This document shows positions 28,001-36,708 of a stretch of DNA of 64,000 bases, piece by piece (position 1 is the first letter of the stretch; every line of letters begins with the position of its first letter). The DNA lies in NCBI RefSeq assembly GCF_002368395.1, contig NZ_AP018254.1, positions 3,782,001-3,846,000 on the forward strand. The letters run 5' to 3'. The notes beneath the pieces were generated by a model. That model was not told where the DNA came from and searched no databases. It saw nothing but the letters and a program-made list of their open reading frames with translations. A program made the translations under genes and the position numbers. Source of the DNA: Calothrix sp. NIES-3974 (GTDB taxonomy: Bacteria > Cyanobacteriota > Cyanobacteriia > Cyanobacteriales > Nostocaceae).

Positions 28001-29696
28001 AATAGCCCGTAACTGTTTCATTAATTACCAAAACCAACCCCAAGCCCAGTACACCCTCACCATTCTCGGTCGCACCCTCCCCGAACTCACCAGGGAAATT
28101 ACCGCCGCCTTCACAGGTGTCACCAAAGCCTTTAACACCGGGGAAGATTGGCTCACACCCCAGGGAAGCTACTTTACCCCTAATCCCCTCGGTTCTAGCG
28201 GAGGAGTCGCCTACGTATATCCCCCGGCCCTCAGTTCCTATATTGGTATCGGTCGCGACCTATTTCGCCTATTTCCCCAAGTCCACGACGACCCAGCCTT
28301 AAAAAGCTTGTATAGTCTAGTTGCCGACGTATCCCAACTAGTCTTTCCCCGCAGTTTAAATAAATTAACACTGCGACAACTAGAAACCCTAGAAAAACAG
28401 CTTCTCGACGACTCCCGGGCCATATTTGAAACCGATATGACCTTCGCCAAACTCATCACCCTCATTATCCGCGATCGCTTTCAAGTTCAACCCCAATTCG
28501 CCTTTGGTTATAGTCTAGGGGAAACAAGTATGATGGCTGCAACGGGTGTGTGGAGCGACTTTAGCCAAGGAATCAACGCTTTCCATACCTCCCCCCTCTT
28601 CGGCGATCGCCTATCGGGTGCGAAAAATGCGGTGCGGGATTTTTGGGGATTACCCCGTGCTGAATCCGGAACTGAGGATGATTTCTGGAGTACATATCTA
28701 TTAATGGTCCAGAAAAGCGAAGTCGAAGCTTGTCTCCAAGGGGAATCCCAGGTCTACCTTACCCAAATTAACACCCCCGAAGAAGTCGTCATTGCCGGAG
28801 CATCCCCAGCTTGCGAACGGGTAATTAAATCCCTAGGATGTAACGCCTTTCGCGCTCCCTTCAACCATGCCATCCATTGTCCACCCATGCGCTCCGAGTA
28901 CGGGGAAATTGCCCGCCTAAATAGTCTACCAACCCAAGCAGTACCATCGGTAAAATTTTATTTATCCGCCACCTACACAAATCTTAACCAACCCGGTCAA
29001 ATCATCGATCCCCAACTAATCGGTGACAGCATCGGTAAAGGTCTCACCAGTACCCTGGACTTTCCCCGCTTAGTCAACCAAGTTTACGCAGACGGAGCGC
29101 GGATCTTCATTGAAACCGGTTCCGGAAACATTTGTTCCCGTTGGATTGACAAAAACCTCGAAAACAAACCCCACATTGCGATCGCTCTCAATCGTCGGGG
29201 TGCAGATGACCACAGTTCCCTGTTACGAGCTTTAGCCAAACTCGTAAGTCACCGCGTTCAACTCGACCTATCCTCCCTATATACACAAATAACCACCCCC
29301 AGCAAAACCCCCAGCACCAAACCCGTCACCATCGGTGGACACCGCATCATCGACCAAATCTGCAACGACAACAACCGCACCCACTTTTCCCAAATTATTA
29401 CCCCCCAAATTCACCCACCAATTTCCCCATTACCTGAATCCCCCCAAGAAAAGGTCATGAATAACAGTTTTACCCCCAACGAATCGTTAGAATTTGGTGC
29501 AGATTCATCAAAACCAACCTCGATTACTAATCCCATACCCACCCACCTCCAATCCCTCACCCAAAACAACTCCCGCATTCACCAAACCCACACCACCTTC
29601 CTCAAATCACGACACGAATTTAGTACCCAAATCAGTGAAATCATTCAACTACAACTAGCCTGTGCAGAAAATTTGTTGAAGGAAACTAGGGAGTAG
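25077..29696 (+). CDS. hglC: PUFA-synthase-like subunit, KS-chain-length factor-AT (HglC)
   Basis: The 1539-residue protein starts at GTG. Residues about 1-450 are an active ketosynthase with Cys199 in DAACSSP and the His motifs ECHATGT and KSNVGHLLTAAG. Residues about 465-935 are a second KS fold (PMAIVGMDGFFGCYDG), whose nucleophile region reads TISAGENGV with no Cys, so it is a chain-length factor that probably decarboxylates malonyl-ACP. Residues about 1040-1370 are a PfaB-like acyltransferase with Ser in FGYSLGET. The C-terminal 150 residues are low-complexity, ending in a helix (NSRIHQTHTTFLKSRHEF) that resembles repeated helices in HglE. It is thus PfaC (KS-CLF only) fused to PfaB-like AT, lacking the two FabA-like DH domains of true PUFA synthases. 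Confidence 0.85.
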   Translation: MEKIAIIGFSCLFPDAKNPDEFWQNLIAQKDSTTSISVAELGVDPRVFFDPQKGKPDKFYSLKGAFIRNFKFDGKGYKLSADFLESLDNTFKWSLYTAQQALAHSGYLNSPEILAKCGVILGTLSLPTKYSNRLFSPIYQEALNAAIREVLGVPEFELTSLAGSNRVSAHNAMISGLPTAVISQALGLSHHHFGIDAACSSPQYAIRLASHYLWTHKTDLMLAGGVSASDPLFLRMLFSSIQGYPENNDISRPLDKSSRGLMTAEGSGMVVLKRYGDAVRDGDRIYATIAGNGLSNDGRGKHILSPNSKGQVLAFERAYTEAKIAPQQIDYVECHATGTLLGDTTEFQSMQEFFGKHQATPLIGSVKSNVGHLLTAAGAVGLIKVLLSMSKGVIPATIHVKDGMGVEGSAISRNQIVRSAKNWSGQDTVKRAAVSAFGFGGTNAHMILEQGMVSHVHQSPEPISPVPMAIVGMDGFFGCYDGLDALERCIYEGRQGFKPLPESRWYGLETQQDILKRYGFADGKPPLGAYIDTFEIDTLAYKIPPNELGKLNSQQLLMLKVADNALKDANLKEGGNVAVLIATESEFSVHHLQQRWNLTWQLPEGLEKSGLVSHGQGVEELTTVIKDGIHSPVETGEFLSYISNVMASRISALWDFSGPSLTISAGENGVFKALEVAQHLLSTGEVEAVLVGAVDLAASLENVLLRSQAAQVNGGVHTLSFDGNSNGWLVGEGAGAIVLKRQDIHTQTHHRIYATIDAIALVQQPAPSHPLKTRLTRPDAKYVTQVCQQALQTAGVQPRDVEYLEVYASGDTTENQAEITGLLAAYPKAGEKLTCAIGSIKANIGHAYGAGGMASLIKTALCLYYRYLPGTPQWSGVDNINPLLGSNFYVNTESRPWFLGKDLRTRVAAINSMGIDGSYAHVILAEVEQTAPRPHTYLAQMPFQLFPIPGNSQADLIAGLQTLQTQLENSDSLPQIARNCFINYQNQPQAQYTLTILGRTLPELTREITAAFTGVTKAFNTGEDWLTPQGSYFTPNPLGSSGGVAYVYPPALSSYIGIGRDLFRLFPQVHDDPALKSLYSLVADVSQLVFPRSLNKLTLRQLETLEKQLLDDSRAIFETDMTFAKLITLIIRDRFQVQPQFAFGYSLGETSMMAATGVWSDFSQGINAFHTSPLFGDRLSGAKNAVRDFWGLPRAESGTEDDFWSTYLLMVQKSEVEACLQGESQVYLTQINTPEEVVIAGASPACERVIKSLGCNAFRAPFNHAIHCPPMRSEYGEIARLNSLPTQAVPSVKFYLSATYTNLNQPGQIIDPQLIGDSIGKGLTSTLDFPRLVNQVYADGARIFIETGSGNICSRWIDKNLENKPHIAIALNRRGADDHSSLLRALAKLVSHRVQLDLSSLYTQITTPSKTPSTKPVTIGGHRIIDQICNDNNRTHFSQIITPQIHPPISPLPESPQEKVMNNSFTPNESLEFGADSSKPTSITNPIPTHLQSLTQNNSRIHQTHTTFLKSRHEFSTQISEIIQLQLACAENLLKETRE

Positions 29697-29711
29697 CCTA
29701 CACGTAAATAC

Positions 29712-29884
29712 TTAGAGGATGTTTGTCAAGTATTAATTATCAATATTTTGACTATCGTTCGGACTCTGGACATGGGGTGATAAAGCCGATTTTTCCTTCA
29801 AGAGTACAGACGCGACATATCGCGTCTCTTCCCATTCCCAAAACGATAATTCTATTAAAAATGACTGTTTAAACACCCTCTAAG
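29712..29884 (+). repeat. Family C miniature element
   Basis: The ends are TTAGAGGATGTTTGTCAAG and GTTTAAACACCCTCTAA. The internal hairpin is ACAGACGCGACATATCGCGT. Confidence 0.7.
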
Positions 29885-29976
29885 AGAACACCCTTGCTAT
29901 AGTCCTATAAGCGCAACTACAAGTCAAAAACAGAGGCTCTACTTTTGGTTACATAGTAATCTTTGAGGAGAGAATG

Positions 29977-30212
29977 ACGTAGCTCGCTTCCCGCGTAGCG
30001 GGTATTCCAAATTACGTACGCGAAGCGTTGCCGCAGGCTATTACGTAGACGCGAAGCGGCTTGCCGTAGGCTATTACGTAGACGCGAAGCGGCTTGCCGT
30101 AGGCTATTCCAAACTCCAAATTCCAAATTACGTAGCTTGCTTCCCGCGTAGCGGGTATTACGAATTACGTACGCGAAGCGTTGCCGCAGGCTATTACAAA
30201 TTACGAATTACG
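29977..30212. repeat. Composite tandem repeat of short palindromes
   Basis: A block of about 66 bp (ACGTAGCTCGCTTCCCGCGT ... GCCGCAGGCTATTA) occurs at both ends (29977-30042 and 30129-30196). Between them are two copies of a 33-bp unit containing GACGCGAAGCGGCTTGCCGT. These GC-rich units are typical dispersed repeats of Nostocales. Confidence 0.75.
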
Positions 30213-30229
30213 AATTAATCCAAAATCCC

Positions 30230-31909
30230 ATGTCTGTCTCCCTCTTGAATCAAAATTATAACGGTATTACCTATAACCCATTGAACCCATTCACCATTAA
30301 TCAAACACTCCTGTGGAAAGGTGATTTAGACTCCCTCACATTCGACCAAAACACCATCAAAGCTAAATTATTAAACCTGAATCAACCCTGCTACATTGTC
30401 AGTGTTAACGGTCAAGTTGGTGTCACCCAGGAAGGTTATGTAATTACCACAACTGATAGTAATAGTGATAACATCAAGCTGATTGCCATCAGTAACCCCG
30501 TAGGATTAGAAAACCTCGGCGATCGCAATTTTTGCCATCACCACGGTGTTAATTATGCCTACATGACAGGAGCAATGGCTGGTGGTATTGCTTCGGAGGA
30601 AATGATTATTACCCTGGGTAAAGCGAAAATCCTCGGTTCCTTTGGTGCGGGTGGTCTAAGTCCAGACCGTCTGGAAACGGCTATCAAACGTATTCAAGGG
30701 GAGTTACCCCAGGGACCCTACGCATTCAATTTAATACATAGCCCCAATGAACCCAGTATTGAACAACGGGCAGTAGAGTTGTATCTGCAATACGGTGTTC
30801 AAACAGTTGAAGCCTCCGCATTTCTAGATTTAACTGCCAATATTGTGCGCTACCGAGTAGCCGGATTAACCCTGAATTCCGCTAACCAAATCGAAATTCA
30901 CAACAAAGTGATCGCCAAAGTTTCCCGACGGGAGGTTGCAACTAAATTTCTGCAACCCGCACCTCCCAGGATACTGAAAGAACTTGTGCAACAGGGATTC
31001 ATCAGTGAACAACAAGCTCAACTCGCAGCCTACGTACCAATGGCTGATGATATCACCGTTGAAGCAGACTCCGGTGGACACACCGACAACCGTCCTCTAG
31101 TTTGTTTATTACCTTCGATGGTGGCTTTACGGGACGAAATTCAAGCCCAGTATAATTACACAAATCCCGTCAGGATTGGTGTAGCCGGAGGTATTGCCAC
31201 ACCCCAGTCTAGTTTAGCAGGTTTTATGATGGGTGCAGCCTATGTGGTTACGGGTTCGGTCAATCAAGCTTGTTTAGAATCGGGAAGTTGTCAACACACC
31301 AAAAAACTCCTTGCGCAAGCGGAAATGGCTGATGTGATGATGGCTCCCGCAGCAGATATGTTTGAAATGGGGGTAAAACTTCAAGTCCTCAAACGGGGAA
31401 CATTATTCCCCATGCGATCGCAAAAACTATACGAACTCTACCGTACCTATAATTCGATCGAAGAAATTCCCCTCCCGGAAAGGGAAAAGCTAGAAAAACA
31501 GATTTTCCGTAAACCCCTAAGTGAAATTTGGGAATTAACCGTATCCTATTTATCCCAACGTAATCCGGAAAAACTGGCCAAAGCGGTCAACAATCCGAAA
31601 TTAAAAATGGCTCTTATTTTCCGGTGGTATCTAGGACTATCCTCCCGTTGGTCAAACTCCGGTGAAGTCGGTCGGGAAACAGACTATCAAATTTGGTGTG
31701 GACCAGCAATGGGTAGTTTTAACGACTGGGTACGTCATACCTATCTTGCAGAACCCCAAAACCGTCATGTTGTTGATGTCGCAAATCATATTATGTTAGG
31801 AACTGCCTATTTATATCGCATTCAAAACCTGAAAATGCAAGGTTTACAATTAAATAATTTTTACACCCAGTATTATCCAACGACATCAACATTGGAGGTA
31901 TGTGGATAA
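30230..31909 (+). CDS. hglA: PfaD-like FMN enoyl reductase (HglA)
   Basis: The 559-residue protein belongs to the PfaD family, FMN-dependent TIM-barrel enoyl reductases related to 2-nitropropane dioxygenase that work in trans with PUFA synthases. Diagnostic stretches are FCHHHGVNYAYMTGAMAGGI, DDITVEADSGGHTDNRP and RIGVAGGIATPQSSLAGFMM. It follows hglC, and its TAA overlaps the ATG of the ACP gene, so the two are translationally coupled. It would reduce the 2-enoyl intermediates made by HglD, giving a saturated chain. The symbol follows the hglEGDCAB order of Anabaena from memory; the family call is firm, the letter less so. Confidence 0.82.
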   Translation: MSVSLLNQNYNGITYNPLNPFTINQTLLWKGDLDSLTFDQNTIKAKLLNLNQPCYIVSVNGQVGVTQEGYVITTTDSNSDNIKLIAISNPVGLENLGDRNFCHHHGVNYAYMTGAMAGGIASEEMIITLGKAKILGSFGAGGLSPDRLETAIKRIQGELPQGPYAFNLIHSPNEPSIEQRAVELYLQYGVQTVEASAFLDLTANIVRYRVAGLTLNSANQIEIHNKVIAKVSRREVATKFLQPAPPRILKELVQQGFISEQQAQLAAYVPMADDITVEADSGGHTDNRPLVCLLPSMVALRDEIQAQYNYTNPVRIGVAGGIATPQSSLAGFMMGAAYVVTGSVNQACLESGSCQHTKKLLAQAEMADVMMAPAADMFEMGVKLQVLKRGTLFPMRSQKLYELYRTYNSIEEIPLPEREKLEKQIFRKPLSEIWELTVSYLSQRNPEKLAKAVNNPKLKMALIFRWYLGLSSRWSNSGEVGRETDYQIWCGPAMGSFNDWVRHTYLAEPQNRHVVDVANHIMLGTAYLYRIQNLKMQGLQLNNFYTQYYPTTSTLEVCG

Positions 31910-32193
31910 TGCAATCAGACCCACCCCGAACAGCAGCAGAAATTGAAAAATATCTTACTTTTGTAGTTGCTGATGCATTAGGAGTCAATCCACAAACCAT
32001 CGATGTTAATCAATCCTGGGATAATTACGAAATCAACTCTCAACAGGGAATGAAAATAGCTTTACAAGTGGGTGAATATTTAGGATTAAAACTATCACCA
32101 ACCATTCTCTGGTATTACCCCAGTATTAATTTATTAGCACAGCGATTAGCAGATGAGTTTACTCACGAAAAATCTGAGAAATATTTGATTTAA
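31909..32193 (+). CDS. Free-standing acyl carrier protein, unusual attachment motif
   Basis: The 94-residue protein resembles the N-terminal ACP domain of HglB: LKLSPTILWYYPSINLLAQR here and [20 protein letters not shown] there. The usual Asp-Ser of the phosphopantetheine site is Asn43-Ser44 (NYEINSQQGMK), so the Ser is kept but the conserved Asp is changed. ATG at 31909 overlaps the hglA stop (TAATG) and follows GGAGGT at fair spacing; the ATG at 31900 would be too close to that site. The gene may have arisen by copying the HglB ACP. Whether it is pantetheinylated is uncertain. Confidence 0.75.
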   Translation: MQSDPPRTAAEIEKYLTFVVADALGVNPQTIDVNQSWDNYEINSQQGMKIALQVGEYLGLKLSPTILWYYPSINLLAQRLADEFTHEKSEKYLI

Positions 32194-32661
32194 AGAATAC
32201 AGAATGTAGGATAAGGTATACAGGAGGTGAGTAAATAAAAAATCTGAGATTTCTCCGCAGTCAGGTTTTGATAATTATTTTCTGGAATTTCAGATATTTT
32301 TTGTAAAAACCCGATGCTTATCTCACGAGTAATGGCTGCTGCAGCATATCGGATAAAAGGCATGAGTAAATAAAAAAGCTCAAAATTCCTCTCTCAGAAG
32401 TAGGGTTTCTCTCAAGAATATTTCTATGAATTATTCACGTTTCTAACAGTTAATAGTTATTACAAATCAAGATTTGCATGAAATGATTATAACTCTTCAT
32501 CAATCAGGACTAAACCTGTATTTAGAGCAAGTAATCCATAAGTGTTGATGAACGAGTTGATTTTCCGAATACTCCCTATTTCCTATTCCCTACTCCCTGA
32601 AAACTGTATTTTAGAGGTTTCCAAATTCGGGTAAAGTCCTGAGTAAATACAGAAGGAAGTT

Positions 32662-32764
32662 CGAGCGGGATTTGTGAAATATTATATGTAGGGTTGTTAA
32701 CGGTTAAAAGTCACTAGTCATTAACGACACGCTATTTTTCACGACTTAAATCGGATTGCTGTAG
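32662..32764 (-). repeat. Family A miniature element, reverse orientation, left end lost
   Basis: It starts inside the family end at GAGCGGGATTTGTGAAAT and finishes CTTAAATCGGATTGCTGTA. Confidence 0.6.
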
Positions 32765-32842
32765 TCAGAAATTCTCGACATTCAAATCCAAAATCCGTCT
32801 TGGAAAGTTTGGTGGAAGAATAAATCTACCACCAACTTTCCG

Positions 32843-32872
32843 CAAAATCCAAAATCTAAAATCCAAAATCCC
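32843..32872 (+). repeat. Heptamer repeat directly before the hglB start
   Basis: Four AAAATC(C/T) units end in CCC and ATG, nearly the same string as before hglD. Confidence 0.7.
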
Positions 32873-34384
32873 ATGATTAGTCCTAAACAATCCCTCAATG
32901 CTCATGAAATCCAAACTTGGATGGTATCAAAACTAGCAGAACTGCTCAATGTTGATACAAGTGAAATTGATATTCATCAACCCCTAGAAGATTACGGCTT
33001 AGATTCATCCAGAGCAATGTTAATTGTCACCCAAGCCGAAAAAATCTTTGGAGTGGAAATCTCTCCCACAATGTTGTGGCATTATCCCACCATTGCAGCA
33101 CTTTCCCAACGACTTGCTGAAGATGTGGAGGAAACAAATTTAGTTGGGAATGTAATTAATCCGAACTTAGCAAAAATAGCTGATACTAGCCTTGATTTAC
33201 AAGCCGAAGTTGTCCTAGATCCCCGCATTTACCCTCCCTCCACATCCTTTGTATTTAACCCTCATCCTACTGCTGTATTTTTAACAGGTGGAACAGGATT
33301 TTTAGGGGCATTTATTATTCGCGAATTACTGACCCAAACCCAAGCTGATATTTATTGTTTAACCCGTGGAAAAACGATAGAAGAAGGTAAAAACAAACTC
33401 CAAAAGAATCTCGCTCAATATTACATCTGGAATGAGAATTTATCCCACCGCATCATTCCCGTATTAGGCGATTTATCCCAACCATTATTAGGAATGGATG
33501 AGGTAGAATTTACCAAACTAGGTAATACCATTGATGGTATTTACCACAGTGGAGCTATGCTCAACTATGTATTTCCCTACGCAGCGATGAAACCAACCAA
33601 TGTGTTAGGTACACAGGAAATATTACGATTAGCTTGCACTGGTAAACTGAAACCTGTCCATTTAGTTTCTAGCGTCGCTATTTTTGAATCCGATTACTAT
33701 GCTGGTAAAGTCGTAAAAGAAGACGATGAATTCGACCATTGGGAGGGAATTTTCTTAGGTTACTCACAAACTAAATGGGTTGCCGAAAAATTAGTGAAAT
33801 TGGGATATAGTCGCGGTATTCCCATCACTATCCATCGTCCTCCATTGATTGCTGGTGATAGTCAGACCGGGGTTTGCAATACGGATGATTTTATTAATTT
33901 AGCCATTAAAGGTTGTTTACAAATGGGTTGCTTCCCCGATGTGAACTATATGCTGGATATCTCCCCAGTAGATTACGTCAGTAAATCGATTGTTTATTTA
34001 TCATTACAACAAAAATCCCTGGGACACGCATTCCATCTTCAACATCCCGAACCAGTTCCCTTTATGGATATGGTTAAATGGCTACAAAGCTTTGGATTTC
34101 CCATTGAAATCATTCCCTACGAAGAGTGGCAAAATCGTCTGACCACAGAATTAGTAACACCTGAAAACCCCCTATATACTCTCCGACCTTTTCTGTTAGA
34201 ACGTTGGTCAAAGGATAAACTGACAGTTCCCGATTTATATTTAAATGCACACCGTCCCCAAATTAGTTGTGCTGCAACCCAACAAGCACTTGCTGAAAGT
34301 TCAATTCGTTGCGCACCTCTAGACTCGAAATTATTTATCACCTATTCCAGTTATCTGATTCAGAATGGATTTTTGGAAGTGTAG
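32873..34384 (+). CDS. hglB: ACP-thioester reductase (HglB/HetM)
   Basis: The 503-residue protein has an N-terminal acyl carrier domain with Asp44-Ser45 ([12 protein letters not shown]) and a C-terminal thioester reductase domain of the Male-sterile/SDR type: [17 protein letters not shown] (NADPH site), VSSVAIFE and [12 protein letters not shown] (YxxxK). It would take the finished acyl chain from the synthase and release it reductively as aldehyde/alcohol. The domain order and length match HglB (HetM) of Anabaena, about 506 residues. hetN and hetI, which follow in Anabaena, are absent here; the next gene is mnmE after a repeat zone. Confidence 0.88.
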   Translation: MISPKQSLNAHEIQTWMVSKLAELLNVDTSEIDIHQPLEDYGLDSSRAMLIVTQAEKIFGVEISPTMLWHYPTIAALSQRLAEDVEETNLVGNVINPNLAKIADTSLDLQAEVVLDPRIYPPSTSFVFNPHPTAVFLTGGTGFLGAFIIRELLTQTQADIYCLTRGKTIEEGKNKLQKNLAQYYIWNENLSHRIIPVLGDLSQPLLGMDEVEFTKLGNTIDGIYHSGAMLNYVFPYAAMKPTNVLGTQEILRLACTGKLKPVHLVSSVAIFESDYYAGKVVKEDDEFDHWEGIFLGYSQTKWVAEKLVKLGYSRGIPITIHRPPLIAGDSQTGVCNTDDFINLAIKGCLQMGCFPDVNYMLDISPVDYVSKSIVYLSLQQKSLGHAFHLQHPEPVPFMDMVKWLQSFGFPIEIIPYEEWQNRLTTELVTPENPLYTLRPFLLERWSKDKLTVPDLYLNAHRPQISCAATQQALAESSIRCAPLDSKLFITYSSYLIQNGFLEV

Positions 34385-34823
34385 GGAATATGACAATTGA
34401 GTTCACGTTTCTAGGAGGTTGTTTAAAAATTCATTTTTAATACTTAAATTATCATATTTGGGAATGGGGAGTAGTGCTTTGTCCCATTAAATTTGATGAG
34501 TAAAAAAAGGCACGTAGTAGCGCTTTATTTTCCAGCTTTTTCCATACTAAAGCCACAACTACAAACCCCTCAGAACTTATAGAATAGACCACTACTGCCT
34601 TCATTTACGAGACAGGTGTCTCGTAGATTCTGCACCCACGCGGAGCATGGGTGCGAGGGAATCAAGCACTTCTGGAAGAGAGTAAATCGGCTCAAACGGT
34701 ATATTTGTCGTTATGAACTACTCCCGATTCCCTGCTCCCTGTAGAGACGACCCGATGGGTTATCTCTACTTCTAAAAAACAAGCTTGTGAAGTATTCAAA
34801 TCGACTTTTCAAACATCCTCTAA

Positions 34824-35019
34824 TATCGATTATCTCGTACTTTGCAATAAATGAAACTAGAATAATCAACGGTTACAGCCCCTGATATGTAGCAAGCATT
34901 ACCTACATTTCTCACAAGGGAGTGATAAGCCTTGAGTAATGGGTTAATTTTCCTACTACTCCCTACTCACTGAAAGCTTTAGGAGTTTGTGAGAAATCCG
35001 GGATTAGCGTAAACGATAT
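34824..35019 (+). repeat. Family D element interrupted by family B
   Basis: It begins TATCGATTATCTCG and ends GCGTAAACGATA. Without the B insert it matches the 14650 copy closely. Confidence 0.7.
34903..35003 (+). repeat. Family B miniature element, 101 bp, with target duplication
   Basis: The terminal repeats CCTACATTTCTCAC and GTGAGAAATCCGGG are flanked by ATTA on each side (34899-34902 and 35004-35007). This is the clearest copy of the family. Confidence 0.8.
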
Positions 35020-35090
35020 CAGGCTTTGCTGAATATTGCAGTTTTCTGGGACAATCGATACACTACGTCTATTCAACCCCATCCCGAACT

Positions 35091-35216
35091 ACCGCAGTCC
35101 GAGCGGGATTTGTGAAATCTTACATGTAGGGTTGTCAACGGTTGACAGTTGACGGTGAACAGTCATCAGTCAACGAACGGCACGTTATTTTTCACCACTT
35201 AAATCGGATTGCCATA
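35091..35216 (-). repeat. Family A miniature element, reverse orientation
   Basis: It starts ACCGCAGTCCGAGCGGGATT and ends ACTTAAATCGGATTGCCATA. It overlaps an in-frame upward extension of mnmE, which argues for the ATG at 35244. Confidence 0.7.
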
Positions 35217-35243
35217 TATGATTATTTTCCCATTTGCAAAACC

Positions 35244-36638
35244 ATGTCTCAGAATTTTGTGACAACTGGAACCATCGCCGCGATCGCAACTGCAATTGTT
35301 CCCCAACAGGGTAGTGTGGGAATTGTCAGGATGTCGGGGACGGAGGCTTTAAATATTGCGAAACGGCTATTTACTGCCCCTGGAAAGCAGGTTTGGGAAA
35401 GTCATCGTATCCTCTACGGTTATGTGCGTCATCCCCAAACCCAGGAGGTGATTGATGAAGTTTTACTGTTGATCATGTTAGCTCCCCGTTCCTATACACG
35501 GGAAGATGTGGTAGAGTTCCACTGTCACGGGGGAATTATTGCTGTTCAACGGGTTTTACAATTATGTATTGCCGAGGGCGCGCGGTTAGCCCAGCCGGGA
35601 GAATTTACTCTGCGTGCCTTCCTCAACGGCAGAATTGATTTAACCCAAGCCGAAAGTATTGCTGACCTGGTAGGGGCAAAATCACCCCAGGCTGCCCAAA
35701 CTGCCTTAGCTGGGATCCAAGGAAAACTCGCCCAACCGATTCGGGAATTGCGCCAACAATGTTTGGATATTTTAGCGGAAATTGAAGCGAGAATCGATTT
35801 TGAGGAAGATTTACCACCAATAAACCTTGACAATATTTTTGCCGATATCACCAAAATTGCCAATCAGGTGAAATATATCTTAACAACTGCCGACCGGGGG
35901 GAGTTATTACGCACAGGTTTAAAGGTGGCTATCGTGGGTCGTCCGAACGTGGGGAAATCGAGTTTACTCAATGCCTGGAGTCGTAGCGATCGCGCCATTG
36001 TCACAGACTTACCAGGTACGACCCGCGATGTGGTGGAATCCCAATTAGTGGTGGGGGGGATACCGATTCAAGTCCTGGATACGGCAGGGATTCGGGAAAC
36101 AGAGGATACCGTGGAAAAAATCGGAGTCGAGCGATCGCGTCAAGCGGCGGAAGCGGCCGATTTAATTTTATTTACCATCGATGCCAGTCAAGGTTGGCAA
36201 GCTGCTGATGGGGAAATTTATCAACAAGTTCAACACAGACCGTTAATTTTAGTGATTAATAAAGTTGATTTAATTGACCAAGAAAAAAAAGAACTAATAT
36301 TCGCCAATCTTCCCGAATTTAGGCAAAAAATTTACACCGTCGCGGCGAAAAATCAAGGCATTGACGAACTTGAACAAGCCATTTTAGCCACGGTAAAATC
36401 AGACAAAATCCAAGCTGCAAATATGGATATAGCCATTAATCAAAGACAAGCAGCAGCCCTAATTAAAACCCAAAAATCCCTGGAACAACTGCAAAATACA
36501 ATTAAACAAGATTTACCCCTAGACTTTTGGACAATTGATCTACGTGATGCCATTTATGCACTCGGCGAAATTACTGGAGAAGAAGTCACCGAATCTGTTT
36601 TAGACAGGATTTTTAGTCGTTTTTGTATTGGTAAGTAG
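35244..36638 (+). CDS. mnmE: tRNA modification GTPase MnmE (TrmE)
   Basis: MnmE works with MnmG to modify U34 of certain tRNAs. The 464-residue product has the N-terminal tetrahydrofolate-binding domain ([20 protein letters not shown]), a helical domain, and an inserted GTPase domain with G1 [13 protein letters not shown]2 PGTTRD, G3 DTAG and G4 NKVD. It ends in FCIGK, the universal C-x-G-K tail with the catalytic Cys. The start is placed at [10 protein letters not shown] because the preceding in-frame sequence belongs to a repeat element. Confidence 0.96.
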   Translation: MSQNFVTTGTIAAIATAIVPQQGSVGIVRMSGTEALNIAKRLFTAPGKQVWESHRILYGYVRHPQTQEVIDEVLLLIMLAPRSYTREDVVEFHCHGGIIAVQRVLQLCIAEGARLAQPGEFTLRAFLNGRIDLTQAESIADLVGAKSPQAAQTALAGIQGKLAQPIRELRQQCLDILAEIEARIDFEEDLPPINLDNIFADITKIANQVKYILTTADRGELLRTGLKVAIVGRPNVGKSSLLNAWSRSDRAIVTDLPGTTRDVVESQLVVGGIPIQVLDTAGIRETEDTVEKIGVERSRQAAEAADLILFTIDASQGWQAADGEIYQQVQHRPLILVINKVDLIDQEKKELIFANLPEFRQKIYTVAAKNQGIDELEQAILATVKSDKIQAANMDIAINQRQAAALIKTQKSLEQLQNTIKQDLPLDFWTIDLRDAIYALGEITGEEVTESVLDRIFSRFCIGK

Positions 36639-36708
36639 GGTTTGCGGTCAAAGTCTTTTCGTGAGGGTGGGGAGTCGGGAATAGAGAGAACATGTCGGGT
36701 CGTCTGTA

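Larger units (their letters stand above)
29697..30229. other. Intergenic region between hglC and hglA, filled with repeats
   Basis: 533 bp. It has a family C element (29712-29884), then a palindrome-rich tandem block (29977-30212), then a heptamer repeat touching the hglA start. Nothing coding is visible. Confidence 0.6.
32194..32872. other. Intergenic region between the ACP gene and hglB
   Basis: 679 bp. It holds a diverged family B fragment (about 32546-32640), a family A element (32662-32764) and a heptamer repeat (32843-32872) touching the hglB start. No gene is visible. Confidence 0.5.
34385..35243. other. Repeat-on-repeat zone between hglB and mnmE
   Basis: 859 bp without a gene. It contains a family C element split into 34411-34470 and 34795-34822, with about 320 bp of other repeat sequence between (including GCACCCACGCGGAGCATGGG, also at about 61350, and a GACGACCC hairpin). 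A family D element (34824-35019) carries a nested family B element, and a family A element lies at 35091-35216. Confidence 0.6.

Noticed and set aside
29917-30126. Minus-strand frame with repeated LRQAASRLRNS
   Set aside because: It is the translation of the GC-rich tandem repeat and not a gene.
35142-35243. 34-codon N-terminal extension of mnmE
   Set aside because: It is encoded by a family A repeat, and the conserved protein begins at 35244.
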